Source: Priestia megaterium
GTDB taxonomy: Bacteria; Bacillota; Bacilli; Bacillales; Bacillaceae_H
DNA: 64,000 nt
Direction of reading: 5' to 3'
Assembly: GCF_009497655.1 (NCBI RefSeq)
Contig: NZ_CP023317.1
Location: 3,439,501-3,503,500, forward strand
The translations under genes and the position numbers were made by a program. The notes under the pieces are model-generated. The model made no database searches. It saw only the letters and a list, made by a program, of their open reading frames with translations, and was not told the origin of the DNA. The number at the start of each line of letters is the position of its first letter. Positions within the stretch are counted from its first letter, which is position 1. This document shows positions 32,741-42,404 of this stretch, in pieces.

Positions 32741-32780
32741 AAAAAGAGTTAGACTCTTAGCGAGAAGTCTAACTCTTTTT
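32741..32780 (-). terminator. Terminator after the DJ-1/PfpI gene
   Basis: AAAAAGAGTTAGACT / AGTCTAACTCTTTTT form a 15-bp perfect stem with T-runs both ways. Confidence 0.7.
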
Positions 32781-32872
32781 CTATTTCAACATCAAAAAAT
32801 AAAGTACTCATTTCCTTTTACTGTTTAAAAACGGTTCATTTTCGTTTCTTCGCTAAAAACAATATTCGTTGA

Positions 32873-33457
32873 TTAGTTAAATCCCATTAAGTTTTTCACC
32901 TGTTGAACATTTTCTATAGAAGTTAATTTCTCTAATAGTAAAAAGGCCACATCAAACCCGGTGCTGGGGTTTGACGAAGTAATTATATTGTGGTCTACGA
33001 CAATATAATCGTCTTGAACAAGTACACCAAATTCTCTTAACTGTGCTCTTCTTATACTTGTGGGGTGATTATAGGTAGTAGCTTTTTTACCTTCCAGAAT
33101 TCCACTTTTTCCAAGTGAAAGAGCGGCAACACAGACACTGGCTATAGGTTTTCCTGCTGAGTGAAATTCTCGAATAACCTGCAAGAATCTCTCATCGTAA
33201 GCATCTTCGTAAAAATTTGCTTCTTCAAAGCCACCTGGTATAGCAAGCGCATCAAATTCTTTTACATTAATATCTGATACTAGCATTTCTGGAATTACAG
33301 TAAAGTTCCATGTACATGTTAGTTTTGGATGTAAGCCCGCTGTTATTAGTTCAGTCGTGCCGTCTCCCTCAAATTTATTCCATCCAAACACATCTGTAAA
33401 AACGCTTGCTTCTACAGCTTCAAATCCATTTGCTAAAAGTAATAATATTTTCTTCAT
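32873..33457 (-). CDS. DJ-1/PfpI-family protein
   Basis: A 194-residue class I glutamine-amidotransferase-like protein. The nucleophilic-elbow cysteine lies in GKPIASVCVAALSLG, with the partner Glu in NGFEAVEAS and a later His in TYNHPTS. The family includes proteases, chaperones and glyoxalase III-type deglycases; which applies cannot be told. It is divergent from an Lrp-family regulator, a likely controller. Confidence 0.85.
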   Translation of the reverse strand: MKKILLLLANGFEAVEASVFTDVFGWNKFEGDGTTELITAGLHPKLTCTWNFTVIPEMLVSDINVKEFDALAIPGGFEEANFYEDAYDERFLQVIREFHSAGKPIASVCVAALSLGKSGILEGKKATTYNHPTSIRRAQLREFGVLVQDDYIVVDHNIITSSNPSTGFDVAFLLLEKLTSIENVQQVKNLMGFN

Positions 33458-33594
33458 AGAATCATCTCCTTTCAGTAAATTTTATGAAATATTCATGCAA
33501 TGTTATATACAAATAATTAGGTTATTTCTAAAGATATCTTTACTAAATTAGGTAATTACTTGATAATAATTAATAAAAAAAGGTTGACGATAAA

Positions 33595-34038
33595 ATGGGC
33601 GTAATAGATAGAAAAATACTTCATGAACTGCAGCCAAATGCTAAGATTTCAATGAAAGAATTAGCTCAAAAAGTTTACTTATCTTCTCCTTCTACCATTG
33701 AACGAGTGAGAAGGTTAGAGGAAAACGGGATTATAAAAGGCTATAAAACAATTGTTGATGCAGAAAAATTGAATAGAAACATAACTGCGTTTGTTTTATT
33801 TGAAACGACAAAATGTAAGGATCATGCCGCGTTTTGTAGCGTTCATCCTGATGTAATGGAATGTTATCGTGTGGCAGGAAAAATAAGTTACATAGCAAAA
33901 ATATGTACAGAGTCCGTACATACTTTAGAAGAATTTATTCATAAAGCTATGGAGTTTGGTACACCTTCAACAAACATCGTTTTATCATCACATACGAATA
34001 TGGAACTTAAATTATTTCAAGATACTAGCAGTGGATAA
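33595..34038 (+). CDS. Lrp/AsnC-family regulator
   Basis: A 147-residue protein with an N-terminal helix-turn-helix (about 5-50: AKISMKELAQKVYLSSPSTI, ERVRRLEENGIIKGY) and the C-terminal RAM/AsnC ligand domain (about 65-140). AAAGG lies before the ATG. Divergent orientation to the DJ-1/PfpI gene suggests local regulation. The effector is probably an amino acid. Confidence 0.86.
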   Translation: MGVIDRKILHELQPNAKISMKELAQKVYLSSPSTIERVRRLEENGIIKGYKTIVDAEKLNRNITAFVLFETTKCKDHAAFCSVHPDVMECYRVAGKISYIAKICTESVHTLEEFIHKAMEFGTPSTNIVLSSHTNMELKLFQDTSSG

Positions 34039-34171
34039 CTTTAAAAAAGCATGTTTATATATTTGTTAGTTAACAGTATCCAAATTGATTTTCCAAGAGA
34101 GCTAAATCAATCAAATTTCATATATGAGCCTGTTGTAATAGGGATCTTTAAAAACAAGGAGGAGGATATAC

Positions 34172-35071
34172 GTGCAAATAAAAAAAGATGAAAGACAGTC
34201 ATTTTATGCCGGATGTCAATTCGTAGATATAGAAGATCAAGGAAATGAACACGGCTTTCCTTTACTTATTATGTATCCTACATATAAAGAAGAAAAAGTT
34301 GAAAAGATGGGACCTTACACGATAAGCGCTGCGCAAGATGCTCCACTTTCAGACGGATTATTTCCTTTGGTCATTATTTCTCATGGAGATGGAAGCACGC
34401 CTCTTGCTTATCGAACCATTGCCCAGTTTTTAGCACGTAATGGTTTTATTGTAGGGGTACCTCAGCATCCATTTAATAATCGAGAAAATAATACGCTATC
34501 TGGAACAATAGATAACCTAAAAAATCGACCTACTCATATACGTACTGTAATTGATTGGTTTTTAAAAGAAAGTCCCTTTTCTCCGTCCATTCATTCAAAT
34601 AACATTTCTCTTATTGGCCATTCAATGGGAGGATATACGGCTCTTGCCGTAGCAGGTGGAGTTCCCACTTCTTTTCCTTCTGAATCTCCTGATCAAAAGC
34701 CTTATTGTTTATCTGTTGATCATGATAAGCGGGTTCAATCACTTATTCTTTTAGCGCCAGCCGCCGGATGGTTTAGAGAAAGAGGAGCTCTTGAAGACGT
34801 GAATATACCTATTTTAATGATTACAGGAGAAAAGGATACGATTACTCCTTCTTTTCACGGGGAATTTGTGTTAAATGGGGTTTCTGATGCGGAAAAAGTT
34901 CAGTATATCGTTGTAGAAAATGGAGGACATTTTTCATTTCTCAGTCCATTTCCGGACTTTATGAAATCTCCTACCTTCCTCCCTTCTCAGGATCCGGAAG
35001 GCTTTAATCGCAAAGAGTTTCATGAAAACCTGCAAAACACTATATTGAATTTTTTATTACATTCTTTTTAA
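34172..35071 (+). CDS. Alpha/beta hydrolase (dienelactone hydrolase/PAF-AH-like)
   Basis: A 299-residue alpha/beta hydrolase. The nucleophile elbow is GHSMGGYTA, preceded by the oxyanion segment LVIISHGDGS; the acid is probably the Asp in ITGEKDTITP and the catalytic His lies in VENGGHFSF. No signal peptide. The overall pattern is like bacterial PAF-acetylhydrolase and dienelactone-hydrolase relatives. A GTG start follows AAGGAGGAGG. Substrate unknown. Confidence 0.8.
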   Translation: MQIKKDERQSFYAGCQFVDIEDQGNEHGFPLLIMYPTYKEEKVEKMGPYTISAAQDAPLSDGLFPLVIISHGDGSTPLAYRTIAQFLARNGFIVGVPQHPFNNRENNTLSGTIDNLKNRPTHIRTVIDWFLKESPFSPSIHSNNISLIGHSMGGYTALAVAGGVPTSFPSESPDQKPYCLSVDHDKRVQSLILLAPAAGWFRERGALEDVNIPILMITGEKDTITPSFHGEFVLNGVSDAEKVQYIVVENGGHFSFLSPFPDFMKSPTFLPSQDPEGFNRKEFHENLQNTILNFLLHSF

Positions 35072-35131
35072 CAGATTAGTCAGTTGTACCACCTTTTCTT
35101 TTGAAGCAATTATATCTAGAAAAGAGCAGTT

Positions 35132-35169
35132 AAAATCCCTTAGAAACTGATGAGCTTCTAAGGGATTTT
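35132..35169. terminator. Bidirectional terminator between convergent genes
   Basis: AAAATCCCTTAGAA / TTCTAAGGGATTTT, 14-bp stem with a 10-nt loop, between the alpha/beta hydrolase and the PTS operon. A start-less open frame on the minus strand at 35210-35290 (ELEVVSSIHSLSVHAINKGI) may be a gene remnant. Confidence 0.7.
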
Positions 35170-35304
35170 ATTTGTAACCTTATGCTTACGAATCAGATGC
35201 GTCACCCTAAAGAATCCTTGAAGCGGTCAGAATGCCTTTGTTAATTGCATGAACTGATAATGAATGGATTGACGATACTACTTCAAGCTCTTGTCTATCA
35301 TTTT

Positions 35305-36693
35305 TTATTTCTCAACTTTTTTGTAAGGCACTGCATGACTTTCTTGCTTGCGTATACTGGCCAAGATCATTATCAGTAACACTAAACCAATACCAACCAT
35401 AATGGTAGTTTTTCCACCGAAATGAGCTAGCCCACTCAAGAATAGTCCCACTATACCGAAGTCTGAATCTGAAAATGTAGCATTTGATAGACCCAAATCT
35501 CCCAACACGGGTATTAATAGAATTGGCATGAAACTGATTAAAAGGCCGTTCACAAATGAGCCTAAAATCGCACCGCGTACACCACCCATTGCATTTCCAA
35601 ACACCCCTGCAGCTGCACCCGTAAAGAAGTGAGGTACTACACCTGGTAAAATAATGATTCCTCCTGATAAAACTAGTATTAACATACTAACAATGCCGCC
35701 TAAAAAACTTGAAAAGAAACCAATTAATACAGCATTTGGTGCATAAGTATATATAATTGGAACATCTAATGCTGGCTTTGAATTTGGCACAATTTTAGAA
35801 GATATTCCTTTAAATGCTGGTACAATTTCAGCTAATACCAATCGTACACCAGCTAAAATGACGAAAACGCCGGCAGAAAACATTCCTGCTTGAAGTACCG
35901 CAAATAAAATATAGTTTTTTCCGTCACTTAATTTACCTTCGACATAACCAGGCCCCGCAAAAAGAGCGACAATAACGTAGAAAATCGCCATAGTTAATGC
36001 AATACTAACCGTACTGTCTCGTAAGAAGCCGAGACCTTTTGGAAAGTTAATTTTTTCTGTTGATACAATCTCTTTCTTTCCCTTTACAGCCATCCCCACG
36101 AGACCACCAACTGCAAAACCAACTGCTCCAGAATGTCCTAATGCCACATTATCATTACCTGTTAGTTTACGGATAAAAGGCTGAACGAGGGCTGGAGAAA
36201 GCGTCATGAAAATTCCCACCGTTAAAGCACCAAAGAGAATTAATGAAAACGATGTAAAACCACTTACGGATAAAATGATGGCAATCATACATGACATGTA
36301 CAAAGTGATATGTCCTGTCAGAAAAATATATTTAAATCGTGTAAAACGAGCAATCAGCAGGTTTACAATCATACCAAAAAACATAATTAATGCGGTCGAA
36401 GAACCATATTTACTCAGTGCAATCGCAACGATGGCTTCATTATTTGGAACGACACCGTTTACGTTAAATGCTGCTTTGAACATTTCTCCAAATGGAGCAA
36501 GGGCTTGTTGAAGAATCCCTGCACCTGCTGTAATAACCAGGAACCCAACAAACGTTTTTGTTGTTCCTTTTAGTGTATCTGAAAGATTTTTCTTTTGTGC
36601 AAGTAGACCTACTAGAGCAATTATGGCTACTAAAACTGAGGGTTCACTCAGAACGTTAACTAATACATTTAACACCTGATTCATCGCTATCAC
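35305..36693 (-). CDS. ulaA: PTS ascorbate-type transporter subunit IIC
   Basis: A 462-residue UlaA/SgaT-type EIIC permease with about ten membrane segments (VLVNVLSEPSVLVAIIALVG start, GAAAGVFGNAMGGVRGAILG re-entrant region). It moves L-ascorbate or a similar acid across the membrane while the IIB subunit phosphorylates it. It lies 12 bases after the IIB gene on the same strand. The family is clear; ascorbate itself is inferred from the best-known members. Confidence 0.88.
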   Translation of the reverse strand: MIAMNQVLNVLVNVLSEPSVLVAIIALVGLLAQKKNLSDTLKGTTKTFVGFLVITAGAGILQQALAPFGEMFKAAFNVNGVVPNNEAIVAIALSKYGSSTALIMFFGMIVNLLIARFTRFKYIFLTGHITLYMSCMIAIILSVSGFTSFSLILFGALTVGIFMTLSPALVQPFIRKLTGNDNVALGHSGAVGFAVGGLVGMAVKGKKEIVSTEKINFPKGLGFLRDSTVSIALTMAIFYVIVALFAGPGYVEGKLSDGKNYILFAVLQAGMFSAGVFVILAGVRLVLAEIVPAFKGISSKIVPNSKPALDVPIIYTYAPNAVLIGFFSSFLGGIVSMLILVLSGGIIILPGVVPHFFTGAAAGVFGNAMGGVRGAILGSFVNGLLISFMPILLIPVLGDLGLSNATFSDSDFGIVGLFLSGLAHFGGKTTIMVGIGLVLLIMILASIRKQESHAVPYKKVEK

Positions 36694-36705
36694 CTCTCAA
36701 TTTCT

Positions 36706-36987
36706 TTACAGTAGATTTTTTTCTTGCAGAACCCCTGTTAATTTAGCGCGTAATTCTTCTAAATCAATAATATTATCCAAAATTACGACGTTTCCTAAGC
36801 TTGCCCCGCCTTCTGCAATATCTTTTGCAAGAAAGAACACGTCTGCATCCTCTGGTGTTGCAGAACCTAAATCAGAATGATTTACTTCTACGCCGCTTAC
36901 TCCCATCTCATTCAACAACTGTTGAATATTCATTTCCACCATAAAACTTGTTCCTAATCCTGATCCACATACTGTTAAAATTTTCAT
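36706..36987 (-). CDS. ulaB: PTS ascorbate-type transporter subunit IIB
   Basis: A 93-residue EIIB protein with the phospho-accepting cysteine at position 7 in LTVCGSGLGTS. It receives phosphate from an EIIA domain and passes it to the incoming sugar. It starts in the stop region of the PRD regulator gene (1-base overlap), so it is translationally coupled. No separate EIIA gene is visible, so the EIIA domain of the regulator may supply the phosphate. Confidence 0.88.
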   Translation of the reverse strand: MKILTVCGSGLGTSFMVEMNIQQLLNEMGVSGVEVNHSDLGSATPEDADVFFLAKDIAEGGASLGNVVILDNIIDLEELRAKLTGVLQEKNLL

Positions 36988-39029
36988 TATTCATCTTCTC
37001 CTTTTTTTCGCATCATAGCTATAATTTCAGCTGAAGTTTCAGCTTCTTTTAAACGTTTTAATGAGTCTTCATTTACTAAAAATGAGGTCAATTCTGACAG
37101 TGCTTTTAAATGTAATTTGTTATCAATGGCTGCTAGACAGATAAACAAGTCAATTGCATGTTCTTCTTGGTTCAGTAACAAAACTGGTTTCTTCATTCGT
37201 AGAAGGGACATACCAAGCTCTTGTACACCTTGTTCTGGCCGGGCATGAGGAATAGCAATTCCTTTCCCTATATGAATAAAAGCTCCCATTTCTAAAACTC
37301 TATCAATCATTGCTTGAGTATAGGCTGAGGTAATATAATGCTGTTCCTCCAAAGGTTTTGCTGCCAATTGGATTGCTTCTTCCCACTCTAGAGAATCGTC
37401 AGAGAATTGAATCTTATCCTCTGTTAAAAGTTCAGAAAGCATAGGGGCGTAACTCCTTTCACGTGTATGGCTTTGTCTTAAATGTTTCGTTAAATCTTCA
37501 TAAAGCGCTTTTTCATTTTTAATAGTTGCATATTTTCGTATGGTCGCCATTAACTTATCCATTGGGATAGTCGATTGAACCGGCAAATTGAAATCAGCTG
37601 CCACGGCCTGCTGCAAATAGTTTTCCTCTAGCGCTGTTAATAGTGGACGTGTTAAATAAACAGGCTTGGATGATTCCAAATAAATAGTTGAAAAAATCAT
37701 ATCGTAACTGTCTGGTGACAGTTTTTCGATTTCTGCAGCCGAATATGATTCTGTAAAATGCAATTTTGGAAACAGTTGTCGTAATTGCGTTCGTAGCATC
37801 ATAGAGGAACTAATCCCGTTTGGGCAAACGATTGTGGCTTTATACACTTTAGGTTTAGCCTCCAGTTTTCGAACATGCCCACCGAATAAAATCGTAAAAT
37901 ACCCTATCTCTTCATCTGAAATACATTTTCCCGTATATTCAGAAAGCGGCTTCAACGCCTGTTTAACAAATTCAAAGAGTACACCGTGCTCTGTTTTAAT
38001 TGTGTCAATTAACGGATTTGATAATGGCACTTCACAGATGATTCTAAAATAGGCTGGTACCAAATGTTTATATAAGAGCGATTTTAAAATATGCCTTTCC
38101 TTAAATGGTACTAATATTAAGCGCTCTACTTCTGAAATAATAGTACTCGATACAAGGTCAAGCTTTTCATCAATATGGAGCTCGTCTATATTCTGCATAG
38201 CAGATAACAATTGAACCGTTAGATAGATAACCTCTGCTTCAGCCACTTCATCAAATAAATAAGCTGATAGCTCTTCCCCCATTTTTAGTAAGGGCTGTTC
38301 TTTCATTAATTTAATTTGCTTGATTGGTAGAATCAGTTTATGATGCCCAGACCTGCACTGTAGAAATAAGAGTTCATAAACTAGCTGATCTAGCCGGTTA
38401 CTAACAAAATCAATCCGATATTTTTTAGCTAAATCATTTACGTTCTCTCTAATTACTGAACCCGTATTTTCATAATTCCAACTATTAAGAACCTGCTTCA
38501 TCCCTGAAATGCCCATTGGCAATTGCAAAAGTGTTCCAATACAAATAGTTGCAAATCGACGCTTAAGCCTCTCTTCTCCCTCTAGATGAAAGCCATCTGT
38601 CCGGTTATAAGATAACTGAATGCCTTCTTTCTCACAATACGAACGAAGCTTTTTAATATCCGCTAGTGCTGTATTCCTGCTTACCTGCAGAAAAGACTGA
38701 TAATGTATATTTGCTATAGGCTCTTTTCTTATATACGTGTATAAATAAATTAAGTATATCCGCTCAGTCTCTTGAAAAACTGACTGCTGACGGTTAAGCG
38801 ATGTTCCTTCTAGTTTCCAATAATTTTTAATTCTTTCATCAACCTTAAATTCTATATCAATCACTTGAATTTTCGGTAAATCTAAATTGCTTAATGCATT
38901 GTTCAACTTATCAAGCGTATAGGCAAATTGTCGAGGTGATAAATTTATTTGAAGTCTCAACTCCGGAATTGATAACTTCGGGTAATTAATCATCTGCTCA
39001 AGCAGCTGCAATGATTTATGATCAAACAT
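36987..39029 (-). CDS. PRD-containing transcriptional activator with EIIB and EIIA domains
   Basis: A 680-residue BglG/MtlR-type regulator. In order: N-terminal winged helices (about 1-150), two PRD domains (about 190-390), an EIIB-like domain (about 395-485, with Cys in VCPNGISSSMM) and an EIIA-like domain (about 530-675, with a phospho-His in GIAIPHARPEQG). Phosphorylation by the PTS would tune its activity. As the first gene of the regulator-IIB-IIC operon it should activate its own operon in response to the transported sugar. Confidence 0.87.
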   Translation of the reverse strand: MFDHKSLQLLEQMINYPKLSIPELRLQINLSPRQFAYTLDKLNNALSNLDLPKIQVIDIEFKVDERIKNYWKLEGTSLNRQQSVFQETERIYLIYLYTYIRKEPIANIHYQSFLQVSRNTALADIKKLRSYCEKEGIQLSYNRTDGFHLEGEERLKRRFATICIGTLLQLPMGISGMKQVLNSWNYENTGSVIRENVNDLAKKYRIDFVSNRLDQLVYELLFLQCRSGHHKLILPIKQIKLMKEQPLLKMGEELSAYLFDEVAEAEVIYLTVQLLSAMQNIDELHIDEKLDLVSSTIISEVERLILVPFKERHILKSLLYKHLVPAYFRIICEVPLSNPLIDTIKTEHGVLFEFVKQALKPLSEYTGKCISDEEIGYFTILFGGHVRKLEAKPKVYKATIVCPNGISSSMMLRTQLRQLFPKLHFTESYSAAEIEKLSPDSYDMIFSTIYLESSKPVYLTRPLLTALEENYLQQAVAADFNLPVQSTIPMDKLMATIRKYATIKNEKALYEDLTKHLRQSHTRERSYAPMLSELLTEDKIQFSDDSLEWEEAIQLAAKPLEEQHYITSAYTQAMIDRVLEMGAFIHIGKGIAIPHARPEQGVQELGMSLLRMKKPVLLLNQEEHAIDLFICLAAIDNKLHLKALSELTSFLVNEDSLKRLKEAETSAEIIAMMRKKGEDE

Positions 39030-39366
39030 CTTATTATCCTCCTCATGTTTATTATAAAATAGAAGTGTTAGCGATTACATAACTGTTCAATCCAATCTTT
39101 GTTGTCATTTTAGAATAGCTGTTGGACTGAAGGTTATATTTCCCATTTAAAAGTTTAACATAAGCTCTCGCACCACAGAATGGCAAACGTTTATTATTTG
39201 ATTTTTATCTTTTAAAGCTATAGTAAAGCAATTTAAATGGCCTCCCTTACTATAGTAAGCTTTTCTACCGGCGTAAAAAAACAAAAAAGAAGTGACCCTT
39301 TGGTCACTTCTTCTGTTCATTAACTATTTTCCGAGCTGTTTTTACTTATCAAACATTCACTTATAT
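39030..39366. other. Upstream region of the PTS operon
   Basis: No gene is supported. It holds the start region of the PTS operon, a TTACTATAGTAA palindrome at 39247-39258, and the haloperoxidase terminator listed separately. Confidence 0.4.
39287..39312 (-). terminator. Terminator of the haloperoxidase gene
   Basis: AAGAAGTGACC / GGTCACTTCTT, 11-bp stem with a 4-nt loop; long T-run on the minus strand. A very similar hairpin follows the FUSC gene at 44836-44863. Confidence 0.75.
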
Positions 39367-40203
39367 TCAGTCTCTTAAAAACGAAAGCAGCGCTTCGTTA
39401 AATTCATGTGCATGCGTTGCATTTAAGCCGTGAGGACCGCCTTTTATTAAAGCTAATTTCGAATCAGAAATGGCTTCATGCGTTCGCTTTCCGCTATATT
39501 CAAATGGAACGATCTCGTCTGCATCACCGTGAATAATAAGAGTCGGTATTGTAAACTTAGCTAAATCGTCTCTGAAATCCGTTTTGCTGAAAGCAGCTAT
39601 ACAGTCTAGCGTCCCTTTAGGTGATGCAGCTGCTGCAATATCCCGGTTGTACAGTCGAAATGGTTCGCTGACTAAGCCCTTTCCGTCTTCAGCTCCAAAA
39701 AATGTTTTTGTAAAATCCTCAAGAAAAGCTAAACGATCATTTTTTACGCCGTTTTCAAATTCTTGGATTCCTGCATCATCCAATGCTCCTTCAGGATGAT
39801 CCTCTGACTTGTAAAGAAATGGTGGTACGGCTCCTGCAAATACGGCTTTTTCTACTCTATCTGTGCCGTATGTTCCTACATAACGGGCTACTTCTCCGCC
39901 ACCCATTGAAAACCCAACTAGTGTCACATTTTTTAAATCCAAATGTTCTAGCAGCTGATGTAGATCAGCAGCAAATGTATCATAATCGTATCCGTCCCAT
40001 GGCTGAGAAGACTTGCCGAATCCTCGGCGGTCATACGTGATGACTCTGTGTCCAGCCTCAATAAGAGCCGGAACTTGATATTCCCAAGACCGTCCGCTTA
40101 GTGGCCAGCCATGGATTAAGACGACCGGCTTTCCTGTCCCGTGATCCTCGTAGTATAGTTCAATAGGTGCTTCATTTTCTGTTCCTACCGTAATTTTTGC
40201 CAT
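39367..40203 (-). CDS. Alpha/beta hydrolase, non-haem haloperoxidase type
   Basis: A 278-residue cofactor-free chloroperoxidase-like hydrolase. HGWPLSGRSW carries the oxyanion hole, the nucleophile Ser is in GFSMGGGEVARY, the acid Asp in IIHGDADEIVPF and the His in KGGPHGLNATH. In vivo these enzymes are probably esterases or perhydrolases. Monocistronic, with its own terminator; it sits next to redox-stress genes but shares no visible operator. Confidence 0.88.
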   Translation of the reverse strand: MAKITVGTENEAPIELYYEDHGTGKPVVLIHGWPLSGRSWEYQVPALIEAGHRVITYDRRGFGKSSQPWDGYDYDTFAADLHQLLEHLDLKNVTLVGFSMGGGEVARYVGTYGTDRVEKAVFAGAVPPFLYKSEDHPEGALDDAGIQEFENGVKNDRLAFLEDFTKTFFGAEDGKGLVSEPFRLYNRDIAAAASPKGTLDCIAAFSKTDFRDDLAKFTIPTLIIHGDADEIVPFEYSGKRTHEAISDSKLALIKGGPHGLNATHAHEFNEALLSFLRD

Positions 40204-40239
40204 TTCGCTACCTCCATTATATAGTCATTCTTTATTTGG

Positions 40240-41331
40240 TTAAGTGGTCGTAAACCTAGCGTAGATCATAAAAAAGATCGCTAATTCTCCTATGACGACA
40301 GTGCTGGGAACAATAAGTATTAAGTTAACAATAAAAAATACCGCTAAAATTCCTAAAAACATTCCCAAGTGATACACTTTCAAACGATGTTGTTCAAATC
40401 TATATTGGTGAAAAACAAGAGTGGTTGCCATGAAATAAAGCAGCACGGATCCGAATACAAAATATAAGCTGAATGTGTACTGAACTTCATGTAAAAACAT
40501 GAGCTTAATCGATGCTGCAATCATGCTTAGAGACATGAGGATAAGTAAGTGTCCGTAAATAATCGTTTGTCCGGCTCTTTGAATAGACTTGTTTACTTTC
40601 TTTTCTACATTCTCAAAGTACTGCCACCACATAGCAATAATTAGGACAAATGAAATAACCGAAAATAAAATGGTATTCCAGTCCCCTTTTTGTGGCTGTA
40701 TCACAGCAAGAATGCTGACAACGGATTCTCCAAACAGGATTAATGTTAACAAAGCAAAACGCTCTAATAAATGAGCGGTGTTGGTCGGTAATTTTGCCAG
40801 TCTATTATGCCCTAAAACAGGTAAAATCATATCCACTGCAATTCCTGTATACAACACGGCGTAGCGAATCCATGAATCAAAAAGAAGCGAAAGAAGTGAG
40901 ATGAAAATCCCAATTCCAAAGCATGTGCCTAAAAACACAGCAACTTTTTTTCGTTCATCTCGTTCAAATTTTTGAACAATAAGGTATTGAATCGAGGTTA
41001 ACGCTCTTAGCCCAATATAGCCAATCAAAAAAGAGACGTAATATTGATTAAAATCTACGGACAAGCTTGAGATCATGATAAGAACAAACAGCATTTGAAG
41101 AATCATAAAAATGCGCTGATGCAAAAAGTCTTGTCCAAACCGATTGATAAACATCGTTTGTCCGGTCCACGCCCACCATATAGGAATAAAGATTAGTACA
41201 AACTTTAACAAATACTCTCCATGAATATACCCTTGTTCAACGTGAAGCAAAACATGCGTAGCAGTAGCAACGGCTGCCACAAATAACAAATCATAAAAAA
41301 GCTCCAGCCACGTAACTTTTTTTTCTTCCAC
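40240..41331 (-). CDS. ltrA: LtrA-family (low temperature requirement A) membrane protein
   Basis: About 363 residues with ten or more membrane segments; the N-terminal KKVTWLELFYDLLFVAAVA and the GESVVSILAV and LLERFALLTLILF segments are typical of LtrA proteins. The GTG at 41331 follows GGAAGGGA by 9 bases and gives the normal MEEKKVTW start, so the 37 upstream in-frame residues are excluded. Function unknown; first found through cold sensitivity in Listeria. Confidence 0.85.
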   Translation of the reverse strand: MEEKKVTWLELFYDLLFVAAVATATHVLLHVEQGYIHGEYLLKFVLIFIPIWWAWTGQTMFINRFGQDFLHQRIFMILQMLFVLIMISSLSVDFNQYYVSFLIGYIGLRALTSIQYLIVQKFERDERKKVAVFLGTCFGIGIFISLLSLLFDSWIRYAVLYTGIAVDMILPVLGHNRLAKLPTNTAHLLERFALLTLILFGESVVSILAVIQPQKGDWNTILFSVISFVLIIAMWWQYFENVEKKVNKSIQRAGQTIIYGHLLILMSLSMIAASIKLMFLHEVQYTFSLYFVFGSVLLYFMATTLVFHQYRFEQHRLKVYHLGMFLGILAVFFIVNLILIVPSTVVIGELAIFFMIYARFTTT

Positions 41332-41427
41332 TACTCCGCATCCCTTCCTATCATTTACCAGGCTGTCGTGAATGTACTTTATTTTATATATAAGAGACGC
41401 ATACTTCATGAAAGGCAGCTTAGTAAA

Positions 41428-41468
41428 AGATAGGTGAGCCAACGGTTCATCAGTCGGCTCACCTATCT
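41428..41468 (-). terminator. Terminator of the isochorismatase-fold gene
   Basis: AGATAGGTGAGCC / GGCTCACCTATCT, 13-bp perfect stem with a 15-nt loop. Confidence 0.65.
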
Positions 41469-41587
41469 AACAGTTACTTTTATGTTGTTACATTTTCTCC
41501 GTCACATAAATGATCCATAGATGCCATTCTACTTTCGTGTTTTATATGTAAAGAGAACGACCGATGCCAAACTTAAGCTCCGCTACG

Positions 41588-42232
41588 TTAGACACTCTGC
41601 TTGCTGAAATCGCGCTGAGCTCCTCTATAGCTGCCCATTAAGTTTTGATAACCAGGAAGATGACTAGAAATTAAATTGCCAAAACCTTCAACGTCGTTGC
41701 GCCAGTCACGCTGCAGCTCGCACGCTACGCTAAACCAGTTCATAAGCTGCGCGCCGCCGTGAGCCATACGCGTTAATGCCGCATCTGCGACTTGCTTGTT
41801 GAACGTCCCGGAAGCATCTGTCACAACAAACACTTCGTAGCCTGCTTTAATGGCAGAAAGCGCAGGAAAAGCAACGCAGACGTCTGTCACTACACCCGCG
41901 ATAATCAGCTGTTTTTTCCCGGTCGCTTTAATGGCTTTAACAAACTCTTCGTTGTCCCACGCGTTAATTTGTCCAGGACGAGCTATTTTTGGCGCGTCAG
42001 GAAACAAATCAACGAGTTCCCCCATTAGCGGGCCGTTGGGTCCATTTTCAAAGCTAGTTGTTAAAATAACCGGTAAATCAAAGAATTTAGCCGTATCACC
42101 AAGAGCCAATACGTTGTTTTTAAATTCATCAACACCATAATCACGTACAAGGCCAGAAATAAGACCCGTTTGGTGGTCAACTAAAAGCACGGCAGCATCA
42201 TCTTTTGAAAGGCGAGAGTAAAGATCAGACAT
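41588..42232 (-). CDS. Isochorismatase-fold hydrolase (YcaC-like)
   Basis: A 214-residue cysteine hydrolase. The triad is Asp in AAVLLVDHQTGL, a Lys in AIKATGKKQLIIAG and Cys in GVVTDVCVAFPALS. Closest in pattern to YcaC, an octameric hydrolase of unknown substrate often induced by stress. AGGAGG precedes the ATG and a strong terminator follows, so it is monocistronic next to the quinone-stress group. Confidence 0.85.
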   Translation of the reverse strand: MSDLYSRLSKDDAAVLLVDHQTGLISGLVRDYGVDEFKNNVLALGDTAKFFDLPVILTTSFENGPNGPLMGELVDLFPDAPKIARPGQINAWDNEEFVKAIKATGKKQLIIAGVVTDVCVAFPALSAIKAGYEVFVVTDASGTFNKQVADAALTRMAHGGAQLMNWFSVACELQRDWRNDVEGFGNLISSHLPGYQNLMGSYRGAQRDFSKQSV

Positions 42233-42404
42233 TTTATCATCCTCCTTAAATTAAGGCAAGTAAGGACACGTACCTTTTTCATTCCTTACAAGCGGTCTAT
42301 CATTTGAACGGTTTTTTAGATTTCATTTATGATCTGTTGAGTAAAACATGTATAGAAAGAAAAGTTATTTCTGAGGTGAAGGTTCGTGAGGTGTGTTCTC
42401 TTTC

